From contig JANCRA010000012.1 of NCBI GenBank assembly GCA_024362935.1, positions 4,960,001 to 5,024,000 on the forward strand: a stretch of 64,000 bases of DNA, read 5' to 3'. Position numbers and translations under genes: made by a program. The notes under the pieces are model-generated. The model was not told where the DNA came from, made no database searches, and saw only the letters and a list, made by a program, of their open reading frames with translations. This DNA is from Setophaga petechia (Eukaryota; Chordata; Aves; Passeriformes; Parulidae). Shown here one piece after another: positions 49,409-62,284 of this stretch. Position 1 is the first letter of the stretch. Every line of letters begins with the position of its first letter.

Positions 49409-49795
49409 TGTGGTATTTGCTGGGTCCCCAGGACGAAGGAGGAATCGAGAATCTGACTCCATGTTCTTAGAAGGCGAACTTATTATTTTATGGTGTTATA
49501 TTGTATAAAAGAATGCTATACTAAAACTATACTAAAGAATAGAGAAAGGATGCAGACAGAAGGCTTAACAAGATACTAATTAAAAACTCGTGACTGACTC
49601 CTCAGAATCTCAACGCTGCTGGATGGTGTTTGGTCATTAAGCCAAAGCAATTCACATGTTGGATAAACAATCTCCAAACACATTCCAAAGCAGCAAAACA
49701 CAGGAGAAGCAAAGGAGGTAATATTGTGATGCTTCTCAGCTTCCCAGGAGAAGAAATCCTGGTGAAAGGATTTTTCAGAAAATATGACAGTGACA
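49409..49795 (-). mobile_element. Solo LTR, 387 bp, with 6-bp target duplication
   Basis: Begins TGTGGTATTTGC and ends GTGACA on the plus strand. The orientation is taken from the family: on the minus strand the element starts TGTCACTGTCATA and continues with AAAAATCCTTTCACC, and near its 3' end has an AT-rich AATAA-containing stretch (about 49478-49495) where the poly(A) signal normally sits, here altered. The sequence (AATCGAGAATCTGACTCCAT, AACTATACTAAAGAATAGAG) matches a common passerine LTR known to me. There is no internal region, so it arose by LTR-LTR recombination. Confidence 0.88.
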
Positions 49796-49801
49796 TGATC
49801 T
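49796..49801. repeat. Target-site duplication, right copy
   Basis: TGATCT immediately after the CA end of the LTR, identical to 49403-49408. Confidence 0.85.
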
Positions 49802-50062
49802 CCCTGATATCCAGTGACAGGATGTGGGGAAATGGTTTAAAACTGCATCAGGAGACATTTTCATGTGACAACAAGAAACATTTCTTTATTGAGCGGGTGC
49901 TCAAAAACTGTAACCGGCTTGCTAGAGAGGTGGTTGCTGCCCCAGGCCTCTCTGTGTTTGAGGAGCATTTAGGCAATGCCCTTAAAACATGCTCTAACTA
50001 CTGATCAGCCCTGGTAAAAGAGTTGGAGTACATGATCATTGTAGAACCCTCCCATTCTTGGT

Positions 50063-53000
50063 GAACTATTCTTATCTATTTAAAATTATATAAAATTATA
50101 AACCTAGCAGAAGTAATCTTATTTAGAAAAACTGTAAAATATTTACTATCTTTTTAATTGTCACTTGTGTAAAAAAACCCCATCCCTACTCCTAATGTGG
50201 GAAACATTTCAGTGTCACATTAAAAAGCAGCAACAGTAATTCATTTCACATCCATGTAACTTTCATGTGATTTTAAGGTCTTAGAGAAGAAAATGAAACA
50301 CAAATCAATGACATTTGGCTAGTGACTGCACTCCCACTCACTTCTAGTTTGAGAAAAAAATAAAACTTTTAGAATGTAGCGGTTACATCTCACTTTAACT
50401 CAAGTGTGCTTAACAGCAAATATTGAAACAATTAATGAAATTCACTAAAAACCCCATACTTTTCTTCAGATTCTGGTGTTATATATAACACTCAAACAGC
50501 TTTTCCTAGATTTTTAATGTGTGTTTCAGAACATCTTGGAAAAATGGCTGAAGAATTATCTCAACTTCTTACAACAATCAAAGCCTAGTAGGTAAAGCTA
50601 AGCATGATCAGACACTTTCCAATAGTAGCTATATTAGGATGAATCTAGACTAGCCACCTTGATTTTTTTCACTATTGTACCTCTAAATGTGCCTCAGTAT
50701 GTTAATTTTATTTTGAAAAAGATAAAAAAAAAGTGATAAAATCATCTTTCTCTTTCAGCTCTTTTCTCATTAAATCTAGTCTGAGTATCTTTTGTCTCTT
50801 CCATTAGAGTCAGACATAATCATACCCAAAAGACGAACATATCCATCACTGTTCAGCTGCTGTAGTGTTCTTCACTCTGCGGGAAGTAAGATTACTTTAT
50901 CAGCAGGAGGTTTTCTGATAAATCCATTGAAAAGTTGATATCCTTGAGGAATATTTTATATAGTTATACAGAAGAATCAACAGAGGCAAGTGTCAACAAA
51001 GCCAGCAGCATTATACAGGGTTACAAATAGAAGAACATGGATCCTACTGGAAGGGTTGTCAGTCTCAAGGAGTGCTGAAAGAGTTGAATAGTTTTAGTCA
51101 AAGAACTGTTATTTGTATTTCATAGGTCCTCTTGGTTAATTTTTTAATTGTTTCCTGTGAATTTGGTTAGAGATAAATTATATGCAGCTAGGTGACCTAC
51201 TTGGCCATCTGTTGATTTGCATTCTGTAATAAAAGGATATAAACTTCAATATAAAGAATATATTTTGTTCTATTTTCCAGTCCTATACTTTTTCCCCCAG
51301 TGATTGTTATGATAAAAACAAGCCTTGTCAGTTCTTATGAACCTCACACATAATCCTAAACTTAGTCTAGGCATTCTTTCCATAAAGTTGTTCCTCGATT
51401 CTCTGTTAAAAGCAGATTCAACCTCAACAAAATTTTCTAAATAAGCAGAACGGTATAGTTTGTAGCAGAGACATCTGGCTCTGGTAGGTGGAGCTTACTG
51501 TCAGCGCTAGAGAGATTAAGGCAAATCCATCTCTGTATGTCTGTGACCAATGTTCATTGCTCAGTTTAGGGTTTCAGTAAGATGAATGTTTAAAAAATCC
51601 TGAAATTATTGAGTACACTGTTGGTTCTGGTCAGTTTTGATTTTTTAAGTAGCAGACAACATGCTGATTTTAAACTGTGTCCATTCTTATTAATGTAAGA
51701 AAAACAATCCCATTACAGTTTTTAATAAAAACCATGTTATAAATAAATATAGTCTAAATATTCACTAGAAAACAAAGTATATCTCTTTACTGAATCTATA
51801 TTTTTGCTAGTTTTCAGATAGCTTTATTTAAGCAATAAATTTTGCCTAAGAAAAGACACACATCTTTGATTAAACAGTGTTTATGAGAAAAGAAGGTGGT
51901 AAACCAAGTTTTTCTCAATCACTATTAGACAAAAGTGTTTTCTTATGTTGGGACTATAAAAACATAACAATGTGCAGAGTGTTCTGAGAAGACTAAACAT
52001 ATCGGGCAAACCCCAAATTTTATTTGAGGCTTAAATAATACTTTGATCCAAATTCAAAGCCAACTATACAGATTTCTTAAAAAAAATTCAAATACTAACT
52101 CCTCTTTTTTATATCTTTTTGAATGCTAGCTTTTTTAAACTTACTTCAATTTTTGCCAACTTTAAGCAGGTTAATTTAAAGCCCTGGATTCCTACCAAAT
52201 TATAATGTCTCTCGTATTTGCAAAGTGCTCTAGGAGACATGAAATATCTGGCCTCTGCTAAGTATTAACCACAGACATTAAGAAGAGTAGAAAGTAGAGT
52301 AAAAAAAGCCTTAATTAAAAAAAAACAACTTACATACAGATTATAGCCTATAGATTATGGATTATGTGTTGATTTTAACCAGGTTTTTTTACCAAATGAT
52401 ATTGCTCTAATAAAAATTATAATAATTTTTCAGAAGTTTGATTAATATTAATGTTATATTGTTTTATCTGATCACCAATGAGGTTAAAAAAAGGAAATTT
52501 ATTTTAATCAGACTTATACTAATAATTAAGATATATTTTGTCTTATTACACTTTGTTATTAATGGTTTGGTTTTATATAATTTCTCGTTCAACTGGCTGT
52601 GGCAAGTGGTTCAATCTGATTAAATTGATTTAATCTGATGGTTTTTGGTGGATTAGATTGTGATGACTTGATAGAGTTACATAGAGAGTGTACATAGCCC
52701 ATGGACAAAGTCTATGGATGTCAGCTAAAGAAATAACAGATTCCAAGATCTTCATACAAAACACATAAGAAATCGCTTCTTTTTAATTTTATTTCATTTT
52801 TCTCTTCCAATAATTTATTGTTTTGTTTGGTGGATTTTTTTGTTTGGTTTTTATGCTCACTTTTCTGTTCATCAACTTTAAAATTAAATATAGCCATAAT
52901 TTTGTAAATATGGGTCTGAGACATAAGGAGAAAAAACACTTATGGGAAAAACCAGACAAATGGACATAGCTAGAGCTTTGGTGACACTGCAGAAAGATAA

Positions 53001-56000
53001 TAATTGTGGCTGTAAATTTAGGACTTATTTAGGAACCACTCAATATACAGAGCTCAAGTAATTTCCATTATTTAATTAAACAAAAAGATAGGTGGATTTT
53101 ACTATCTGAAATATAATTGAAAATAAAAAATTATAAAGGTAATTGTCAATATGAAAGAAACCAGCATGGTTGTGGAAGATCAGACTTCAACATCTGATTT
53201 CTAATTATATGTTTTTCGCTTTTTGTTTTTCAGCTCCCATACAAAAATTTCTCATTTTACTATGTGTTGCTAATGGGTAACTGAATGGTCAGTCCACAGA
53301 GAAGGAAAATAAGTTAAAATAAAAAATAGTGAAGAGGAAATCATCTTCTTTTTTATTCTAGGTGTGTCCATTTATAGCAGTAATTTAATATTCTTCAGTA
53401 CACATTCTAAAAATTTATGCTCTGGTGGTGCAATTTTGTACAGTCAGAATTTAAAAAAAAAAATTACATAGAAAATCTGGGTATTTTTAACATATGTCTG
53501 TTAGTTTGAATATTCATTTTTCACTTTACTTATACAAGAATAAAGTTATTGAAGGCTGTAGTTACTGTCTTTGATGAAGAGCAATCTCTGCCACCAATAA
53601 CATCCTCCAGGCAGAAAAGGCACTCAAGCTGTTTGGCTACTGACTAATTTCCCTTTAAAAAAGATGATTTAAAGAAGAAAAGGGATCATACAATACTTTT
53701 TAAACTTTAACAGTCAAGTCCCAGTGTTGGGAAACCTCACATACATAACAGATTATACTGTGTAGTAATGTATAGGAGTTGCCACCTCAGAGGAAATGGA
53801 CACTGAAAATAGACCTTTTGTATAATTCTTCCTTTTACAAAGAATTTTTTTAAACTTTTCTTAAGCTTTTTAATCTTAAAGTACCACATGAGCTTTTACT
53901 CAGAGAAGTTAATTGTTACCTGCTGCAGTGCATGGCTTATAATTATGAGATGTTATTTAAAGCTCATTACATGTAAAAACCTGAAAGAAACAGCTCTTCC
54001 TTCCTGCGTGTTTGAAAGAGACTTCTAGTTTGTATCTGTTTGATTGCAAACTCATTTATACTTCATACTCTATAAAACATATAATCTAATTACAATCTAA
54101 TTAGAGAATGTTGCAGAACCTAGATCCAAATATAACATGCCATTGAACATAATATGTGTATCCTTGATAATTTATTTGTTGCCATAAATTCTTTGTGAAG
54201 TTCCAGAGGTATGTGACAAGAGCAATTGTCTCTTTCAAGGTGACTTACAAGGGACTGCTGGGACACAATAGTATTGAGACACAATACTTTGCAAATAATC
54301 ATGACACTAATGCAAATCTAAAGCCAGAAGATGGTGGCCACTCACTACTCTTGTGAATCTAGGCTGGTTTACCCAGGAGAAAGATGAGGCCTTGGTGCAT
54401 GGCATTAGATATTCTAAACATCTATTGTCAGCAGGTAAAGTTGTTTTTAACAGTATATGTATATCAAATTAAACCAAATAGGTAAGTTAGGTAGGTTCTG
54501 AAACTTGACATTTAAAAAATGAAGAGTTCTTGAGCAAACAAAATATAACTTATTGGAAATTTCAATTTTCCTGTGTTGATGTTGAAAGATTTCTTAGTAA
54601 TACTGTCACAAGTAAGGCTACACCATAGTATTTACAGTTTTTATTCAACTGTTCTGCCATTTGTTCATGGCATCCACAGCTTGATTCATTTCTGCAGTTT
54701 GTTAAGGACATTGAAACGTGATTCCTCTCTTCCTCCCTTCCTTTAAAAGATTAAATTTGTTCTCAAAAAGCAGCTGGTGAATTATCAATAATTTTCATGT
54801 GCTTGAAAGTGATTGAATCAACATAATCACAGGCTACAAATGAACAGGTGCTGGATACATGCCTTCAGACACCTCAGAAAAAGATTAAACCAGGGTGAAT
54901 AAGCTCAGCAAGGAAAGGTAACCTTTTTGGAAGTCCATCTGCTTTAAAATACTGTGACATTCTGAAAATTATTTTATTCAAAGCATGGAGAATTGGTTAC
55001 TATAAATAAAGTTCCTTGTAAATCTCCCTTCAGAATACAGTATTCACAGAATACTGGTAGTTTTATCCCAGTTTTTCACAGTCCTGAGAAACACTGGTGA
55101 GAGAAAATTCAGGGAGGGAAGGGAGGGCTGGTTTATGAAGGCATTTTTTGAAACACTTGCTGTACCTTTATGCCTTTGTTTTAAAATCTAACATTATTTT
55201 GAGTTTTAAAATAATTTAACAAGGGTATGCAAAGCTGTCATTAGAGTTTCCTATTTCCTCCATTCTTATTTTTAATACTGCTGTTACAAGATAACAAACC
55301 TTGGTTTCTCCTCTTCTTTAGGAGCAACTTTCAGTGTTCCTCTGTAAATAAGAATTCACTTACTGGAGCAGCAGCTATCAGTATGTGACTGGTAGAACAT
55401 GTTATCATTCCAATACAGACAATGACTGTTTAACTGGCCTCTTGTCAACAATACTAAAATTTTTACGTAACACATTTATAAACCAGACTTAGAGAAAACA
55501 GTAAAGACAAAATGTATTTATTTTAGTCTATGAACAAAGCTGTATATAAACTTTCTCACTTGAAGCAATGTGACAAATAAGATAAATAAGCAGGCTCTGT
55601 ACTGGCTGTCTGAGATATACTTTAAATCATTGTTGAGTTTATGGTGATTATTATCTCTAAAGCACCAGTAAAAGGCGTTTTTCAACTATTCTGATCAGTT
55701 CTCATTTCCTTGTCAAGTCAGATCAAAACTACATTTTTCTATTCTGTCTCATATAATGGCACTTATCTATGCCGTCCAGTATTTGAAATCAACTGGTATG
55801 TAACAGATATTATCATGTACTATTTTTCATTGAACATAGGGGAGACACATATATATAAATGACAAATATATTTAATTATACTCTTTCTATTATTTCTAAC
55901 ATAAATTCTTATACAGTAAGCTCTGATTTGTGCTGTAATTTTTGTCACCCAAAAATCAAGACCTCATTTTATTTCTTCCTCTGTGCACATTCCTTCTCAT

Positions 56001-59000
56001 CCCCCCAGAAGCTATTTATTACTTCTATTGTTACACAAAGAATAATTTACTTTATATCAACTCATTTTGCAAGAGTAAAAAGACATGTGAGCTCATGTTC
56101 AATGAGCATGTTTTCTTAATTTTCAGTGTCTACTTAGACTTGAACAACAAGTCTGCACTTTAACTGCACTTAAAGGAACTTATAGAGGTTATAATTTGCA
56201 TCCTCCATCAGTATTGTTTTGCTCACTCCTTAATTCTGGCTAATTATAACCACATTTGTTAAGACTTTGCAGCTATTTGATTAGGGAAAATCAGAAATTC
56301 ATGTTGCTTCACCCTGAACTCACTACCCCAGAATCAGTAATTAACATGCACATATAATAGAGTATTTTTCTCTGTATTGTCACCTCATAGCCCTCCTGAG
56401 ATAGAAACATTACATTTCTGGAAGATTCTTGAAAACATTGCTAGCTTAGAATTTGTATTTATAAACTAGAAATCAGACTTATGAATTTTGAAAAAGTGGT
56501 TATTGAATTTGCTTATTGAGGTACAATAAGATAAACATAAAAAAATGTTCCAGGCTCCCAAGGAACTCATCGCACCCATAAAGAATAAAGCCAGGCTCTA
56601 AAATAGACATCTTTTAATCTGCAGACAGATCTTCTAAATCACTTTTGTTTTTCTAATCAGGGTTTCAAGTCATTCACTGCCACCTACCAATAGGGAGGCA
56701 CTGCTTTTCCAAACACTTTTTCAGTGTGTATGTAAATAATGTAATTTAAATTACCATAGAAAGACACAAATAGTTTTTTGCCTTTATATATCCTATCATT
56801 GGTTATGTAAAGAAGTACAAGAAGAAATAATTGTATTCTGAAAATTATACATTCTATCTTGTGTATGCTGACACTATATTTTCATAATTTTGTCTGCAAT
56901 GTTTGGGTTAAACTATTTGTTTTTCTCTTTACCTGTGCATTTCATTCTTAGATACATACTTTTTTGTTGTAGCTGATGTCTTGTTTGTTTTTTTTTCAAT
57001 TTAAAGGTTTGTTTTTGCATCAGTTACTTTTCATTGATTGTGAGGAGTCAAAGTCTGTGGCTTTGTTGTTCTTTTTCAAAGACAAAAAATGCATTCCCAG
57101 TTTAGCAGCACAAACAGGCTTGAAAACCACTGTCATCCTACAGGAAGTTTATCAGTACAACTTACATTACTTTACATTTACAAGAAATTATAATGTTCCC
57201 TTTACTTGATTATCCTAAAGCAATTCTCAAGCAGTCATTCATTAATATACACAAAGTATAATCTGATTAGTAGTATTTTCTATAACGTGAGCAACAACAA
57301 AAGATTTGCTACTCCAGTCACCCACTGAAACCCACATCTGTATGTTCGTGAATCCACTTTTCTAGTTTTACTCATTGGTTTGCTTTTAGTGGTGGGAGTT
57401 TTTTTGGTTTTTGTTTTGGTTTGGTTTGGGTTTTTTTCCTGATAACCAAGACCTGTATAAACTCCCAGATATTACAGTTCTGAATTCATCACGGTCCAGG
57501 ATACTGACGGGGCAATGCAAATTGGCAGTGATGCATACTTCTATTTCTTTATAGTGTTGGCAAACCCTAGATAAAATCCATTTCTTTTATTAAATTGAAT
57601 TGGTTTTAGTCCTTTCAAAATTTTTATTACTTTTTTGAGTCATCAATTTTTTCTACCAGTCTTTCTAGTGTACTTAAGAAATATAGTTTAGTTTCCCATA
57701 GTGTCTGTGTGTTTTCTGAAGAGAGAGTCCAGTGACGTTTTCCAGGTTCTGGTATCCCTCACCCAAATGCAAATACATAAATTTAAGTTTTCTACTTTTA
57801 AAGATTTATTTATGGTAATAAAAATGTATTAATACCTTTTCAAAGGTCACTTTCTTCAAACAGCATACCAAAACACTCAAGCATCACAGTGGCAAGACAT
57901 CGTCTCCATCTCAATATAGAAGGAAAAACTGTGGTTAGTTGTCCTGTATAATTTTTTAAAATCTTGTTCTCAGAAGCATTAGAAACTCCATATTGTGCAA
58001 TAACCTGCACAATGTATGGCTAGTCAGATCACTCCTGAAGGTGTGTGATTTATGCTCCTTTACCAGAATTGCTATTTCTGTCGAGCAGTAGCTCCAGGTC
58101 ATTTAAAATATTATTTCAGAAAAAATATCTGAAAAAAAAAGATTACACTGCCAGAGTACTTATAAGAATCAGCTTTCATGCCTAATACATTGAAAGTTCT
58201 GTCGCTGAACTAAATTACCAAATGTTCACCAATTCACTGTTTTCAAAACAGTTAGGACTATTGAAATTTTAGAATTTTCTGCATGCATGACTGCTACCAA
58301 TTGCTTATCTTTTGCTGAAAAGGGTGAGGCAAATGGCAAAAGGTTTCTCTTTTTCGGTTTTGTTTTCTGTTTTTCCAAATACAGAACTCATTATCTGATC
58401 AGAAGAAATACCATCAAGCAATAAAAAATAATTTTTTCTTACCATCACATAATTTCTTTTATTTCAAGAAAGAATAGCTTTATTTAAAATAGGTAGTGTA
58501 TTTCTGTTATTTCTTCTCCAGTTTTCAGACCCTTTTGGAAGTGTATTATTACTTTGTGTATCATAATTGCCAGATACAAATAAGTTCATAGGGACTGTTT
58601 ATAGTATACCTGCCTGGAATTCCTTGGCATTATTTGAAGGATTCCTAAGTCATATACTAAAATTCAATCAGTAATTCACATGTGGGCTGTGGGTCTCAGA
58701 TAGTCAAACTGTTATCTCATAATCTGTCTCAACACCAGTCAGGATAATGGTCGTGAAATAAAACCTGAGTGTACTATTGTGTCTGGTTTGGATTGATTTT
58801 GAAACAGAACTGATTTTGACAGGATATAGTGTTGTTAGTTTGTATCAATGGAACTCATTTAAGAAAGTTTGCTGCTTTTTTTGGGAATTAGACTTTGAAC
58901 TGACACTTACTTTGTCATAGCAGAGACAAAGGATAAGCAAGCAAAAAGTTATATTCTAGACTCAGGTGAGAAAAATAACTTTTCTACTGGTGCAATCTAC

Positions 59001-62000
59001 TACAATTTTTTTGTGCAATGTACTATGATAATTCAAATTTCACTTTGCAGTGAAACTTGGAGCTATCTCTTAGACTAAAATCTCCAGAGAAAACAGATAG
59101 AAGCAAGCTTCTTTTTTTTTTTTTTTTTTTTTGCTTGTTTTGTTTTGTTTTTTGTTTTTTTTTTTTGTTTTTTTTTTTTTTTTGTGTTAAACTAACAAAA
59201 TTTAAAACTAGACATATAATGGATAGACAGGGGATCAAGGAGCCCAGATATCTGTCAATGTTTAGTGAAGACCACTAATAGGAAGACCTGCCAATTCTGT
59301 TATAGAAAGAGACAACCTTATGGTAAGACTTCATACACTGTTGTCATGAAACTGCCACCAAAATTGAGTCAGGGAACCTGTAGAGTGAATCAAAACAAAG
59401 GATGATGTCTAAGGAGGAATATTTCAATTCTCAGAACAAAAGCAGGGCAAAATAATATAATTAAATTACTAATCTGAAGAAAGGAAGGGATAGGGTTTAA
59501 TACTTAAATTATTCTTTCTGGATACTATAAGAACAAAATTCTCTGTCTTAAGAGCTGTCAATGCTTTAAATTCTCGTACATGCATACTTTATCCCTTTGC
59601 TTTTCATTTATTTAATCTTCAGGGGTTTATCCCATTTTTCAGTTATAGCAGGAGTTCTTGAAAATGTGTCATTTCCCAAGGAGACATCCTAATGTGATGA
59701 AGAGAAAAAAAATTCTCAAGTACAGATTTCAAACTCCTTTGTGTTTTGGACCATAGAGACTACTATTTGCCATCATACGTTCTGCATTGATCAATGATTA
59801 TAGGATGACAAATGGCTCTCAAAGCACAGTAATTCAGCTTTCCTTTGTTTAAACACTCTGGTGTACATCCCCATAGTGCTTTTTCTCAAGGCAACCCTGA
59901 GGCAGCCTTCAGGGTATGTTTCAAGTACTGCAAGGCTGCACATGTGGCTTCAGAAGGAGTCAGCAACTCACTGAGCCTTGTCCAACTGCCACTAGCTTGT
60001 TGTCGTAGTTGTAGCATGATACACGGGGCACTATTTTAATGAAGATATGTGAGATGTACTAAGACCTAGCTAGCTAGACATCTTTAGAAAAGACTTCATT
60101 CCATTTTTTTTTCAAAATGCTGGCAATGATTTAGCTTGAAATATTACTCAGTTTAAACTACAGTAAGTGGCATTTCAGGCAAAAATAAACTGTTAAATGC
60201 TGATACATTACATGGGGTTTGGGCAGGCCTTTTGGTAAATTTCCATATATGAGGACCAAATGAGGGTTAAAAATATTTATTTGTAAGAGAAAGCAAACTG
60301 ACACACAATTATTTTCTCAGCTGAGAAATTATTTTCCAGTCAATCCCCAGTTCCTTTCAGCAGATCAGCTACTTTTCTGCTACAGGCCCCATGATAATCA
60401 GTTTGCTTGGATTGTTTGCTGGGTCACTGGCAATCCTTGTTACAGAGTATTAATTCCTTTGCATGTCTGCATGAATGAAATATGCTGGGCTACAGAATAG
60501 CACAGTAACAGCAGTGAGAAATTAGCAAATTGTACTAATTTTCTTTTAAGGAGATATTTCTGCAGGAATGACTGAAAACTTCAGAACCAGAAAACATCTC
60601 TTGAATTTTTGGCCAAGTTTCATCTAATAGTCATAACCAATAACAACCACAGCAATTTAGTTTCCAGTTGAGAGAAGAAATGCATTACTTATTTTCTCTC
60701 TATTTTTCCTTCCCTTTTTTTTTCTTAAGTCACCTTTAATGCTGGTTTCCTTTAAAAACTAAAACAGGGAAAATTTGAGGTAAAATATTTACCATTTAAT
60801 AACAATCAAACAGATATACCTTGGTTTTGTTCCTAATATTGGAACAGCTTTTATGGATTAGAGAATACTTAAACTGATTAGAAAGCTTCAAGTGACAATG
60901 ATTGTGTCTAGCTGAATGAAGCTTTAAAGAATGATTCAAAGAAAATTGTGTCTCTATAGGCTGTTAGCTGTCTGTAATAGACTAAATTAAATGACATAAG
61001 AGGTTCTTATATACTTCCACATTATTCAGGGTTACACTTTTTAAAAATTATTTATCCAAGGAAGGCAGATTTTCCACTTTTTTAAAAGCTAAGAAGGGAA
61101 CTAAGTTTACTGCCTATCCTGTCTGAAATGCAGGGAAAAAAACTTCTGAATAGAATGGCCTATGGCTGCAGTAGTGTACGTAGTGAAATTCAGTACAATG
61201 ATAATGGCATTTTTTAAGATTGCTTTGAGGAAGAGGATGAGTAATAAAACCATTCAAAGCATTTTTTTTCATTTTGCTGGACTAGTAAGTTATTCTAAAA
61301 CATATTTTGCTAATGTGAGCAGTACCTTCTCAGGCCTTCTAGCACAGTGCAAAGATGCACAAATTTAGTGAAGAAATAACTTCAGTCAGCATGAAGAGTA
61401 ACATGAAATCAAATCTGACTTTGCATATACTTTATCACCTAGTAAACTCTTGCAAGACAGAATTTCACTTTCTTTAGCAATACCTTTCACAATACTAATC
61501 TCTCATGTATGCGCAGGGTTGCTCACTGCAATAAACAGAGGTCATCAGAGACTTCATATATTTATGTCCACCTTTCACTCTTGCTCCCTAACGATTAAAC
61601 ATAAAGTACTGAAACTGATCTTGTGACAGATCCTTCAAGTCTGTGTTCAATACTACAAAAATAGGTGGAAAGGGTAAATAATATTCACCTACAGACAAAC
61701 CTAATCTGTGACGGCATCATGAAGACTAGCAAACAGCAAACAATCTATTTCCTAAAAAAAAAAAAATCCTGGCACTACTGAATGTACACTTCAGAGTAGC
61801 AAGACCATCACTGTACAGATGCCATGCTTTGCTGATTTGTGATTCACACCTCCCCCTATAAATCTTTCAAGCAAATGGTTATAAGGCTAAGACTGACAAT
61901 GCAGGAAGTTCAGCTATTGTATGTACACAGCTGAAGTGATGTCCTTAGGAATGCAAGTGATTAGTACTTTGCTAATAATGCAATATGTAGGATGCCTCAG

Positions 62001-62284
62001 CTCTTCAGGACACACCTATATTAGTGTAAAATAGGAATGTGTAGATTAAGAATTAGGTATGGCATGAAAAGATATGCATGTTATTGATAATGGCTGATAT
62101 TGGAGTATGTGAAAAAATGAATGAAATAAAGAACTGATTAAAATACATGCATGATGCCTTTAATGAAACTTATCACCACACACTGAGGTGTTCATGGTTC
62201 AGTGAACCATTAAGCTGAGCAGGTGTTGCCTGTGCTGCATTATGCTTCACTTCTGTCACTGTGCCATAACTCCTGTGCTGTGCT
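50063..62284. other. AT-rich unique sequence, no gene recognised
   Basis: Twelve kilobases without a recognised gene or transposon. A T/G-rich low-complexity stretch lies at about 57394-57437. A 64-codon open frame at 59845-60039 (plus) lies in a GC-richer patch (59860-60030) and has no recognised homology. Small exon-like intervals at 54372-54435 and 55322-55380 were considered and not accepted. The final 70 bp before the minisatellite become GC-rich. Confidence 0.55.
59111..59183. repeat. T-rich tract with G interruptions
   Basis: About 73 bp of poly(T) broken by single G or GC bases. On the minus strand it reads as poly(A) with C, which might be an expanded retroposon tail, but no retroposon body could be recognised beside it. 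Short open frames across it are artefacts. Confidence 0.9.

Larger units (their letters stand above)
49365..50062 (+). mobile_element. CR1 3' end interrupted by a solo LTR
   Basis: The left piece (about 49365-49408: GAGGGGAGGTGAAGAGGGAG, GTGCTGATCT) and the right piece (49796-50062: TGATCTCCCTGATATCCAGT, GACAGGATGTGGGGAAATGG, TTGGAGTACATGATCATTGT, GAACTATTCTTA) join into a continuous CR1 3' region once the LTR and one copy of TGATCT are removed. The right piece reads on the plus strand as a decayed ORF2 end (NRLAREVVAAPGLSVFEEHL). The 124-codon open frame at 49630-50004 is therefore a chance fusion of LTR and CR1 sequence. Confidence 0.85.

Noticed and set aside
49630..50004. 124-codon plus-strand open frame with a partly familiar C-terminus
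   Set aside because: The first part is antisense LTR and the last part is decayed CR1 ORF2. The target-site duplication shows the join is accidental.
54372..54435. Short interval ending CAGCAG|GTAAAG with an open frame
   Set aside because: The acceptor side is not pyrimidine-rich and no neighbouring exon is visible.
55322..55380. 59-bp interval with a pyrimidine-rich acceptor and a GTATGT donor
   Set aside because: Only one frame is open for 19 codons. There is no homology and no partner exon.
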